12,382 nt of DNA from Muribaculaceae bacterium. Its GTDB lineage: Bacteria > Bacteroidota > Bacteroidia > Bacteroidales > Muribaculaceae. Under the pieces are notes generated by a model that worked only from the letters and a program-made list of their open reading frames with translations, had not been told where the DNA came from and searched no databases. Both the position numbers and the translations under genes were made by a program. The stretch covers positions 1-12,382 of the forward strand of contig JABUUJ010000033.1 in assembly GCA_021443235.1 (NCBI GenBank), written 5' to 3'. Shown here piece after piece: positions 1 to 6,513 of this stretch (the stretch's first letter is position 1; each line of letters starts with the position of its first letter).

Positions 1-12
1 CCTACTAACATC

Positions 13-40
13 TGCTGCCTCCGGCAGCCCCTTCTTGGGG
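13..40. repeat. Two adjacent small hairpins, possible edge of a dispersed repeat
   Basis: Bases 14-19 (GCTGCC) pair perfectly with 23-28 (GGCAGC) around a 3-nt loop. Bases 28-31 (CCCC) pair with 37-40 (GGGG) around a 5-nt loop, so the two hairpins abut and share one base. The GC-rich block stands out from the AT-rich DNA to its right. On the minus strand it contains GGAGG six bases before an ATG at 11-9, so it could also be the leader and start of a minus-strand gene that leaves the window on the left. It could equally be a dispersed intergenic repeat or a terminator of an unseen upstream gene. One copy in one window cannot decide. Confidence 0.4.
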
Positions 41-177
41 TCAAATAGTATATAGTTGCTAAAAATTTTCAATTTTACCCCGCCCGCAAGTTAAAAATGC
101 TTAAAAATATAAATATGCGGTGGAGCGAAATTTTGAAAAAAAAAATGTTTAATCATGGATTTATAAAGAAAATGTGG

Positions 178-185
178 TAACTTTG
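178..185 (+). promoter_or_regulatory. Bacteroidetes-type promoter -7 element for the TerB-like operon
   Basis: TAACTTTG matches the Bacteroidetes housekeeping -7 consensus TAnnTTTG exactly. The -33 side is poor: only ATG at 155-157 sits at the expected distance of about 20 nt instead of TTG. Transcription would be expected to begin a few bases downstream, near 190, leaving a leader of roughly 15 nt before the ATG at 207. It is the only such match in the region before the first gene. Confidence 0.6.
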
Positions 186-206
186 CATATTGTAACACCA
201 AGAACG

Positions 207-545
207 ATGCAAGAACTAAGCGACATACAGAAGGCCGCAGCAGTGAGCCTGCTCATTGAGATGGTTAACGCCGACGGGCGAGTGACCATGGAGGAAATGT
301 GCGTGTTTAACTTCATCAGCGCAGGGATGGGCGTTTCCAAGGAAACCTTCAACCTGGGAAAAACGCTTGGCTATGAGGCGGCGGTGACCATCGTAAAAAG
401 CCTGTCGCCCGAGCAGAAAATGAAACTGGCAAAAGACCTCACCGACATTATCGATGCCGATAATTTCGCTGCAAACGTTGAAATTGAGTTGCTTAACGAC
501 ATTTGCCATCGCACTGGCATTGACATTATATTGAATAAAAAATAA
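207..545 (+). CDS. TerB-like small acidic helical protein
   Basis: This 112-residue protein resembles the TerB/DUF533-like helical family named after tellurite resistance TerB. The sequence shows an early ADG motif (residues 22-24) followed by paired glutamates (29-30), and a second acidic stretch near 83-92 followed by an E-rich helix. In TerB itself such acidic clusters bind metal, but small TerB-like proteins in Bacteroidales have no settled role. There is no signal peptide or membrane segment, so it is probably cytoplasmic. The frame is open upstream to a GTG at 174, but the -7 promoter element at 178-185 lies inside that extension, so I place the start at the ATG at 207. It is the first gene of an apparent operon, with only 7 nt before the next start. 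There are no tellurite-resistance genes nearby, so the domain name should not be read as a function. Confidence 0.72.
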   Translation: MQELSDIQKAAAVSLLIEMVNADGRVTMEEMCVFNFISAGMGVSKETFNLGKTLGYEAAVTIVKSLSPEQKMKLAKDLTDIIDADNFAANVEIELLNDICHRTGIDIILNKK

Positions 546-552
546 ATAAGAT

Positions 553-927
553 ATGAATCCTGAACTGAAAAAGAAATTGGCCGAAGACACCAATGGGCTG
601 ATAACCTATGAGTATATCGCCAATAATATTAACGACATTACCGATGAAATGAGCGATCTCGTTGAGAACATGATAAAAGTGGACCGCACTGGGCAGTTTG
701 TCGTTAGCACCGCGCGTTACCTCAACGCCATTGATAAAGAGAAATATGCCGCACCAATCGACACCCTTATCAAGGCCGCCATCGTCAAAGACCGCGAGCG
801 CGCCTATCTGGGCATCCTTGCCTCATCAATCTGGGGACCCGACTATGCCAACCGCGCCGAGCAGCTCAGCGCCAGCGATGACAACTTCCGCCGCATTTAC
901 AAACGACTTTACCCCGTGGGATTATGA
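553..927 (+). CDS. Conserved-looking hypothetical protein, 124 aa
   Basis: I do not recognise the family. The 124-residue product appears soluble and largely helical: a charged N-terminus (KKKLAED, residues 6-12), an acidic helix with DITDEMSDLVENM at 28-40, a middle containing GQFVVSTARYLNAI (47-60), and a tryptophan-containing segment with ASSIWGPDYANR (90-101). There is no signal peptide, transmembrane helix or metal motif. The coding call rests on the ATG start 7 nt after the TerB-like gene, the ATGA overlap of its stop with the next gene, and codon use like its neighbours. The alternative frame over 698-1057 has no comparable context. Its position suggests co-translation with the TerB-like protein and the cyclophilin, but not what it does. 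Confidence 0.7.
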   Translation: MNPELKKKLAEDTNGLITYEYIANNINDITDEMSDLVENMIKVDRTGQFVVSTARYLNAIDKEKYAAPIDTLIKAAIVKDRERAYLGILASSIWGPDYANRAEQLSASDDNFRRIYKRLYPVGL

Positions 928-1805
928 AAAAACATCTGTATATTTTAATGGCGTTAATGTTTCTCGCCGCAATCTCGTGCTCAATGACCAGCAACGAGAA
1001 AGCCACAGAGGCCGCCGACACAACAACCGTAAAACAACAACCAACAGCAGTGAATAACGAAAAACGTACTCAGGTCGAACTGAAGACCTCGATGGGCGAC
1101 ATCGTCGTTGAACTCTACAACGAGACTCCGCAGCATCGCGACAACTTTGTGAAACTGGTCAAGGAAGGATACTACGACGGCGTGCTCTTCCATCGTGTAA
1201 TCAAGGACTTTATGGTCCAAACGGGCGACGGCAAGTCTAAGACCGCCAAAAAGGACGACCTGCTTGGCAACGGCGATCCCGGATATACTGTCCCCGCCGA
1301 ATTTGTCTATCCCAAGTTCTTCCACAAGAAAGGCGCACTTGCTGCCGCTCGCACTGGCGACCAGGTCAACCCCGAGCGACGCAGCTCGGGCTCGCAGTTC
1401 TACATCGTCACCGGCAAGGTGATGGGGCCCGAGGAGCTCCGCATGATGGAGCAGCGCCTCGAGGCGGGCAAGAAACAGCAGCTCTTCCAGCAACTCGCCA
1501 TGCAATATCGCGACTCTATCGTGCAGATGCAGCGACGTGGCGACCGCGAGGGACTGCAGCAACTCGAGCGTGAGCTCGTGCCCAAGATGGAGGCCGAGTA
1601 TGCCAAGAATCCCGCCAAGTTTACCGCCGAGCAGCGTCAAGCCTACTCCACAGTGGGTGGCGCACCACACCTCGATGGCCAGTACACCGTGTTTGGCGAG
1701 GTTGTCAAGGGCCTTGAAGTGGTTGACAAAATCCAGAATGTAGCTACCGGTGCCAACGACCGGCCTGTTGATGATGTTAAAGTAATTTCAGCAAAAATAC
1801 TGTGA
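924..1805 (+). CDS. Cyclophilin-type peptidyl-prolyl isomerase, lipoprotein
   Basis: This protein is predicted to catalyse cis-trans isomerisation of Xaa-Pro bonds in exported proteins. Residues 1-19 form a lipoprotein signal with lipobox LAAISC, making Cys19 the likely lipidated residue and placing the enzyme at the periplasmic face of a membrane. The cyclophilin core starts near residue 49. FHRVI (89-93, with Arg91 matching the catalytic arginine of cyclophilin A), FMVQTGD (96-102), SGSQFYI (155-161) and LDGQYTVFGEV (250-260) are all visible. The tryptophan that contacts cyclosporin in human cyclophilin A is replaced by His249. Between SGSQFYI and HLDGQ lies an extra Q/E/R-rich helical stretch of about 80 residues (165-247), so the 293-residue protein is much longer than a minimal cyclophilin of about 165. 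The start overlaps the upstream stop (ATGA), indicating translational coupling. Confidence 0.93.
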   Translation: MKKHLYILMALMFLAAISCSMTSNEKATEAADTTTVKQQPTAVNNEKRTQVELKTSMGDIVVELYNETPQHRDNFVKLVKEGYYDGVLFHRVIKDFMVQTGDGKSKTAKKDDLLGNGDPGYTVPAEFVYPKFFHKKGALAAARTGDQVNPERRSSGSQFYIVTGKVMGPEELRMMEQRLEAGKKQQLFQQLAMQYRDSIVQMQRRGDREGLQQLERELVPKMEAEYAKNPAKFTAEQRQAYSTVGGAPHLDGQYTVFGEVVKGLEVVDKIQNVATGANDRPVDDVKVISAKIL

Positions 1806-3040
1806 TAAGATTTAATCGACACAAGCTTGACAACGGGCTCAGGCTATTACACTATCAAGATAGCGTTACCAAGATGGTAACGCTTAATTTACTGTATAAC
1901 GTGGGAAGCAAGGACGAGTCGCCACAGCACACAGGCCTTGCTCACCTCATGGAGCACCTTATGTTCACTGGCTCAAAGAATGTGCCCAAGTTTGATGCCG
2001 CCTTGCAACGCGCCGGCGGCTCAAGCAACGCCTGGACCAGCGTTGACATGACCAACTATTTTGAGACCCTTCCCGCCCACAACATCGAGACCGCGATGTG
2101 GGTTGAAAGCGACCGCCTCATGGCGCTCAACCTGAGCGATGAGAGCATCCGCATCCAGAAGGACGTGGTGATGGAGGAGTTCAAGCAGCGCCTACTCAAT
2201 GAGCCTTACGGCGACCTCACGCACCTCATGCACTCGCTGACCTACAAGGTGCACCCCTACCAGTGGCCCACCATAGGCAAAACACTTGATGAGATCGACG
2301 AAATGCCCCGTGAGGTAATCCTGGATTTCTACAATAAGTATTACTCGGTCGACAATCTGGTGATGTGCATCGCCGGCAACATCGACTTTGAGAAAGCCGT
2401 CGAGCTCACCGAGAAATGGTTTGGAGATTTCAAGCCCAGCGGCATCGCACCCCGCAACTTGCCCGCCGAACCACCTCAAACCGAGCCCCGCATCCTCAGG
2501 GTTGAGCGTGACGTGCCTCAAAGCATGCTCCTAAAGCTCTATCACATGCCTGCCTACGCTGGCGAGTTATACCCGGCTTGCGACTTGCTGTCGGATGTGC
2601 TGTCTAGTGGCAACTCAGCGCGTTTTCAGCAGAATGTGCTCACCAAGTCGTCGATTCTCACCGACCTGGAGGCATGCATTGAGGCCACGCTCGACCCAGG
2701 CTTGTTCATCGTGAGGGCACAGCTCAACGATGGCACTACCTTTGAGCAAGCCGAGGAAATAGTCAATGCCGAGTTGAACAATATCCTTAAGGAGGGTGTC
2801 ACCCAGTATGAGCTTGAGAAGTGCCTCAACAAGTTCCATGCCGCAGCGGTCTTCGACAACCAAAGCTATCAAGAGAAGGCCACACGCCTGTGCAAGTTTG
2901 AACTCGTGGGCAACGCCGACCTTATCAACGAGGAAATCGACCGTTATCGTGCGGTTACCATCGATGTTATCGACGAGGCAGCAAGAAATCTATTTGATAC
3001 TAATAATTGCTCAACAATTTATTACTCAAAAAAGCAGTAA
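1802..3040 (+). CDS. M16 family zinc metallopeptidase
   Basis: This is an inverted-motif zinc peptidase of family M16 (the pitrilysin and mitochondrial processing peptidase clan). The HxxEH motif is intact at residues 48-52 (HLMEH), giving His48, Glu51 and His52. The third zinc ligand is probably Glu125 or Glu126 in VVMEEFKQR, at about the usual distance. A typical M16 C-terminal half follows, including SSGNSAR (268-274). At 412 residues it is a single M16 unit of two repeat domains, like the roughly 45-kDa bacterial enzymes. No signal peptide is seen, which suggests a cytoplasmic enzyme although its operon neighbour is a lipoprotein. The start is GTG at 1802, chosen because it overlaps the cyclophilin stop as GTGA and leaves the family's N-terminal region complete. 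The substrate cannot be inferred; small peptides or signal-peptide remnants are possible. Confidence 0.92.
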   Translation: MIRFNRHKLDNGLRLLHYQDSVTKMVTLNLLYNVGSKDESPQHTGLAHLMEHLMFTGSKNVPKFDAALQRAGGSSNAWTSVDMTNYFETLPAHNIETAMWVESDRLMALNLSDESIRIQKDVVMEEFKQRLLNEPYGDLTHLMHSLTYKVHPYQWPTIGKTLDEIDEMPREVILDFYNKYYSVDNLVMCIAGNIDFEKAVELTEKWFGDFKPSGIAPRNLPAEPPQTEPRILRVERDVPQSMLLKLYHMPAYAGELYPACDLLSDVLSSGNSARFQQNVLTKSSILTDLEACIEATLDPGLFIVRAQLNDGTTFEQAEEIVNAELNNILKEGVTQYELEKCLNKFHAAAVFDNQSYQEKATRLCKFELVGNADLINEEIDRYRAVTIDVIDEAARNLFDTNNCSTIYYSKKQ

Positions 3041-3044
3041 AATA

Positions 3045-3065
3045 AGAAAAAAACAGGCTTTTTCT
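3045..3065 (+). terminator. Weak possible terminator after the M16 gene
   Basis: AGAAAAA at 3045-3051 can pair with TTTTTCT at 3059-3065 around a 7-nt loop (AACAGGC). The stem is almost entirely A-T, so this is a poor intrinsic terminator. Its position just after the last operon stop and before a new promoter is the main argument for it. Confidence 0.25.
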
Positions 3066-3084
3066 AAAAAATCACATTTATTTC

Positions 3085-3115
3085 TTTGGTATTTGAGAAA
3101 TTGTGTGTAAATTTG
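3085..3115 (+). promoter_or_regulatory. Bacteroidetes promoter for the DUF349 gene
   Basis: TTTG at 3085-3088 lies 19 nt before TAAATTTG at 3108-3115. Both boxes match the Bacteroidetes consensus exactly (TTTG and TAnnTTTG). Transcription would start near 3121, giving a leader of about 50 nt before the ATG at 3172. This makes the DUF349 gene a separate transcription unit from the M16 operon. Confidence 0.8.
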
Positions 3116-3133
3116 GAAAAATTTGTATAAATT

Positions 3134-3150
3134 TCATTGCTTGGCAATGA
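3134..3150 (+). promoter_or_regulatory. Perfect small hairpin in the DUF349 5' leader
   Basis: TCATTGC (3134-3140) pairs perfectly with GCAATGA (3144-3150) around a TTG loop. It falls inside the predicted leader, about 13 nt after the expected transcription start and 21 nt before the start codon. No T-run follows, so it is not a terminator. It may affect mRNA stability or ribosome access, or may be a protein-binding palindrome in DNA; no regulator is identifiable. Confidence 0.4.
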
Positions 3151-3171
3151 GTAACTAAAAAATTTTAAGTT

Positions 3172-5016
3172 ATGGAATCGCGTGAATTATCTGAATCGAT
3201 GGAACAACTCGAGAAGGATGGAACCTTGAATCCGGCACCCGCACAGGAGGCTGGTGAGACAGTTGTTGAAAATGTAGAGAGTGGAGAAGTTGCTGCAACC
3301 GCAGCCAGTGGAGACAGTAAATATGCCGACTTCTCAAAAGAAAATTTGGTTAGTGCGTTTGAAGAGCTTCTTCAAAAACCCCTTGACGATATCAAGGACG
3401 AGGTGACAGCCATTAAGGCGGCTTTCATTCAGATTCGTAAGGGTGAAATTGAAAAGGAAAAGGCCGAATTTCTGGCAGCTGGCAATGAAGAAAGCGCCTT
3501 CGCAATTAAAGACGACCCCATTGAGGCTCGCTTCAAGGAGTTGATCAATATTGTCAAGGAAAAACGCACACAGCAACTCGCCGAGCAAGAAGCCGTTAAA
3601 GCCGAGAACCTTGCCAAAAAGCAAGCCATCATTGAGCAAATTATCGCTATAACCGACGACCCCGACAACATCAACCGTCAGTTCTCTAAGGTTCAGCAAC
3701 TACAGCAGGAGTTTAAAGCCATTGGCCCAGTTCCCGCTTCAAGCGATTCTGATATCTGGAAAAGCTACCAGCTGGCCAACGAAAAGTTCTATGACCTGTT
3801 GAAAATCAATAAAGAGCTGCGCGACTACGACTTCCGCAAGAACCTTGAAATCAAGCAGCAACTGTGTGCCGAGGCCGAGGCTCTCGACGAGATGGATGAC
3901 CTAATAGCAGCCTACAAGAAACTGCAGGAACTCCACGAGAAATGGCGTGAGACAGGTCCCGTTGCCAAGGAAATACGCGAAGACCTGTGGGAGCGCTTTA
4001 AGAACGCCTCGTCAGTAATCCGCAAGAAACATCAGGCCTTCTTTGAGGAGCGCAAATCGGCCGAGAAAGAAAACGCCGATGCCAAAGTTGCTCTGTGCGA
4101 GAAGATTGAGACTATCTCGACCGATGGACTGAAGTCTTACAACGCATGGGAGGCGGCAACCAAGCAAATCCTCGCCCTGCAGGAAGAATGGAAAAAACTG
4201 GGCTTCGCTTCTATAAAGGCCAACAAGGCTCTCTTTGCACGTTTCCGTAAGTCGTGCGACGACTTCTTCGCCAAGAAGGCCGACTTCTTCAAAACAATGA
4301 AGGAAGAACTCGCAGCCAATCTCGCCCACAAACTTCAACTGTGTGAAAAGGCCGAGGCGCTCAAAGACTCTACCGAATGGAAGACCACAACCGAAATATT
4401 CGTCAGCATGCAGAAGGAGTGGAAGACAATCGGCCCAGTTGTGAAAAAACACAGCGATGCAGTGTGGAAACGCTTCAATGCCGCTTGCGACGCTTTCTTT
4501 GAGTCAAAGAAGAAACTATCCAATAATGCCCACGCCGTTGAGCACGATAACCTTAAGCAGAAGAAAGAACTCATCGCACAGCTTAACCAGGCACTTGAAA
4601 GTGAGGACCCGAAAGAGGGTGCCGCTAAGGTGCGCGAGTTGATGAACATGTGGGGTACGATAGGACATGTGCCTTTCAAGGAGAAGGACAAAATCTATGC
4701 CGACTATCGCGAGGCTGTCGATAAGGCTTTCGAAAAATTCGACATGAGAGGCTCAAGGGCTAATCTTTCCAACTTTGAAAACAACATCAGCCAGATGTCG
4801 AGCGACAAGGCCAACTTCGAGCGCGACCGCCTTGTGCGCATATATGAGGCAAGATGCAGCGAGCTGAAGACCTACGTCAACAACATGGGCTTCCTCAATG
4901 CCAACTCTAAGTCGGGCAACAGCCTGGTTAAGGAGCTCGAACGCAAAGTTGAGCACCTAAAGGAAGATATCGCCCTGCTTGAGCAGAAGATCAAAATGCT
5001 TGATGATAAATCGTAA
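3172..5016 (+). CDS. DUF349 repeat protein, coiled-coil rich
   Basis: This 614-residue charged, almost wholly helical protein carries five copies of the DUF349 repeat. Each has a core of the form W-K-x-I-G-P-V followed about 12 residues later by an aromatic and basic segment such as LWERF. The repeats lie at about 150-211, 226-290, 305-372, 386-445 and 462-522; the tryptophan is present in repeats two to five and is phenylalanine in the first. The N-terminal 50 residues are acidic and low in complexity. The C-terminus (585-612) is a heptad-like coiled coil. There is no signal peptide or membrane segment, so it is likely cytoplasmic. DUF349 proteins are widespread in Bacteroidetes and Actinobacteria, without a function I can state. 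It has its own promoter and is followed by a hairpin, so it appears monocistronic. Confidence 0.92.
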   Translation: MESRELSESMEQLEKDGTLNPAPAQEAGETVVENVESGEVAATAASGDSKYADFSKENLVSAFEELLQKPLDDIKDEVTAIKAAFIQIRKGEIEKEKAEFLAAGNEESAFAIKDDPIEARFKELINIVKEKRTQQLAEQEAVKAENLAKKQAIIEQIIAITDDPDNINRQFSKVQQLQQEFKAIGPVPASSDSDIWKSYQLANEKFYDLLKINKELRDYDFRKNLEIKQQLCAEAEALDEMDDLIAAYKKLQELHEKWRETGPVAKEIREDLWERFKNASSVIRKKHQAFFEERKSAEKENADAKVALCEKIETISTDGLKSYNAWEAATKQILALQEEWKKLGFASIKANKALFARFRKSCDDFFAKKADFFKTMKEELAANLAHKLQLCEKAEALKDSTEWKTTTEIFVSMQKEWKTIGPVVKKHSDAVWKRFNAACDAFFESKKKLSNNAHAVEHDNLKQKKELIAQLNQALESEDPKEGAAKVRELMNMWGTIGHVPFKEKDKIYADYREAVDKAFEKFDMRGSRANLSNFENNISQMSSDKANFERDRLVRIYEARCSELKTYVNNMGFLNANSKSGNSLVKELERKVEHLKEDIALLEQKIKMLDDKS

Positions 5017-5042
5017 TTTAGCATAATCATTTCATATGCGCG

Positions 5043-5073
5043 TCACCCTCTGGGCTACTTGTCTGGAGGGTGA
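5043..5073 (+). terminator. Hairpin after the DUF349 gene, likely terminator
   Basis: TCACCCTC (5043-5050) pairs perfectly with GAGGGTGA (5066-5073) around a 15-nt loop. The sequence after it (TTGCTTGTT) is T-rich but not a clean T-run. It lies 27 nt after the DUF349 stop and before the sugar transferase gene, the expected place for a terminator. A pause or mRNA-stabilising stem is the alternative. Confidence 0.5.
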
Positions 5074-5139
5074 TTGCTTGTTAATAACACGCATTACCTC
5101 AAGGCAATATTTCACATCAATGTTGCGTTAATATAGAGC

Positions 5140-6513
5140 ATGAAGACTAAAGCACGATATGGCTCCATGATTAAATGGCTGTTCAGTTTGGTTGACATTA
5201 TCATCCTGAATAGCACTTACGTCGTGTCGATGCTCCTGTGTGGCGGCAAGATGGCTATGAACATCCGATTGGTGTGGCTCTTGCTTAACTTGTCGTATGT
5301 CATTGTAGCATATTTTCGCAGCGACATTCACGACAGGCGAGTACTCTATGCCGACCATGTTGCGATGCATGCTCTGCGCTCGGTAGGGCTACATGCCGCT
5401 ATCTTCTTGTCAATCATTACTTTTCTGGGTATAATTCTGCCACTCAAGGGTCTTGTGCTGTTCTACTCGCTATTTGCCGTGGCAATGGTGCTGTGGTGGT
5501 TCACTTCACGCAAGGTCATCAAGCTTTACCGCAATCATGGCTTTAACTATCGCAACATCATAATTGTGGGGCAGGGTGGCTCTACTCATCGTTTTGTCGA
5601 GGAGGTGGGTGGCGATCTGGGCTATGGCTACCGCATCCTTGCCATTTTCAGCAATGGCGAGTGCGATTTCCCCCGATATCATCATGGCTCCATCGATGAG
5701 GTAGAGGATTTTGTACACAACAATAGCGTCGACGAACTCTATTGCGCTGTGCCCGATAGTAATAATGGCATAACACCCAAACTGCTGCGCATTGCCGAGG
5801 ATCACGCCATCGACTTTTACTATGTGCCGCAACTTGGGCCAACGGTGACGCGCAACTTCTCGCTTCTCACCTTCGGTAATGTGCCCGTAATGGCCGTGAT
5901 GCCGCATCCCAGCCAAAATCCTTTCAATCGATTCATCAAGCGTTCTCTTGACCTCGTTGTGTCGATGGTTGTGCTCGCTTTGTTCCCATTTATTTTAATT
6001 CCCGTCGCCATAGCAATCAAAGCGACTTCGCCAGGCCCCATCTTCTACCGCCAAAAGCGCACCGGCTATCGCGGCAAGGAATTTTGGTGCTATAAGTTCC
6101 GCACTATGGAGGCTAACGAAACCAGTGACAACCAGCACACCACGCGCATGGACCCGAGGGTGACAAGGGTGGGGCGCATCTTGCGACACTACAGCATTGA
6201 CGAGTTGCCGCAGGTTTTCAACGTGTTTAAAGGCGACATGTCGATTGTGGGGCCGCGTCCTCACATGGTTCAGCACACCGAGATGTATCGCGATCTTATT
6301 GACAAATACATGCTGCGACACGTCATCAAGCCAGGCATTACCGGCTGGGCGCAGGTGTGTGGATACCGAGGTGACATTGACGAACTGTGGAAGATGGAAA
6401 AACGCGTTGAGTGCGACGTGTGGTACACCGAGAACTGGAATTTCATGCTTGACATAAAAATTATTCTGTTAACTGTTTATAAGGCATTTAAAGGAGATCA
6501 AAATGCATACTGA
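5140..6513 (+). CDS. Undecaprenyl-phosphate sugar-1-phosphate transferase (WcaJ/WbaP type)
   Basis: This enzyme is predicted to start a surface glycan by moving a sugar-1-phosphate from a nucleotide sugar to undecaprenyl phosphate at the inner membrane. Its architecture is the large polyprenyl glycosylphosphotransferase type. Four hydrophobic segments lie at about 12-34, 42-58, 82-100 and 104-121, followed by a Rossmann-like domain opening with IIIVGQGG (140-147). A membrane hairpin follows at 270-294, then the catalytic bacterial sugar transferase domain to the end. Visible motifs are KRSLDL (267-272), SPGPIFYRQKRTG (297-309), the catalytic Asp354-Glu355 pair in SIDELPQ, GDMSIVGPRPH (365-375) and IKPGITGWAQV (396-406). 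The C-terminus most resembles the glucose-phosphate (WcaJ) subgroup, but the sugar is not certain. No other glycan genes surround it. It overlaps recQ by 11 nt, and no clear promoter was seen upstream. Confidence 0.92.
   Translation: MKTKARYGSMIKWLFSLVDIIILNSTYVVSMLLCGGKMAMNIRLVWLLLNLSYVIVAYFRSDIHDRRVLYADHVAMHALRSVGLHAAIFLSIITFLGIILPLKGLVLFYSLFAVAMVLWWFTSRKVIKLYRNHGFNYRNIIIVGQGGSTHRFVEEVGGDLGYGYRILAIFSNGECDFPRYHHGSIDEVEDFVHNNSVDELYCAVPDSNNGITPKLLRIAEDHAIDFYYVPQLGPTVTRNFSLLTFGNVPVMAVMPHPSQNPFNRFIKRSLDLVVSMVVLALFPFILIPVAIAIKATSPGPIFYRQKRTGYRGKEFWCYKFRTMEANETSDNQHTTRMDPRVTRVGRILRHYSIDELPQVFNVFKGDMSIVGPRPHMVQHTEMYRDLIDKYMLRHVIKPGITGWAQVCGYRGDIDELWKMEKRVECDVWYTENWNFMLDIKIILLTVYKAFKGDQNAY
6491..6496 (+). 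promoter_or_regulatory. Shine-Dalgarno-like motif for recQ inside the upstream gene
   Basis: AAGGAG lies 6 nt before the recQ ATG at 6503, within the last codons of the sugar transferase gene. It supports 6503 as the start despite the 11-nt overlap. Bacteroidetes ribosomes generally make little use of such motifs, so its effect in vivo is uncertain. Confidence 0.5.

Noticed and set aside
91..109. Short direct repeat TTAAAAAT before the first gene
   Set aside because: Eight-base AT-only repeats are expected by chance in AT-rich spacers.
207..545. Tellurite-resistance system suggested by the TerB-like domain
   Set aside because: No TerC, TerD, TerZ or TerA-like gene is present, and single TerB-like domains are common without any tellurite link.
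981..1670. Long minus-strand open frame (229 codons) opposite the cyclophilin gene
   Set aside because: It lies wholly antisense to a well-supported gene, gives a His/Leu/Val-rich low-complexity product and has no family motif; a byproduct of the codon bias of the sense gene.
5081..5139. Promoter for the sugar transferase gene
   Set aside because: TTG at 5078-5080 is followed at the right distance only by TATTTCAC, a poor match to TAnnTTTG.
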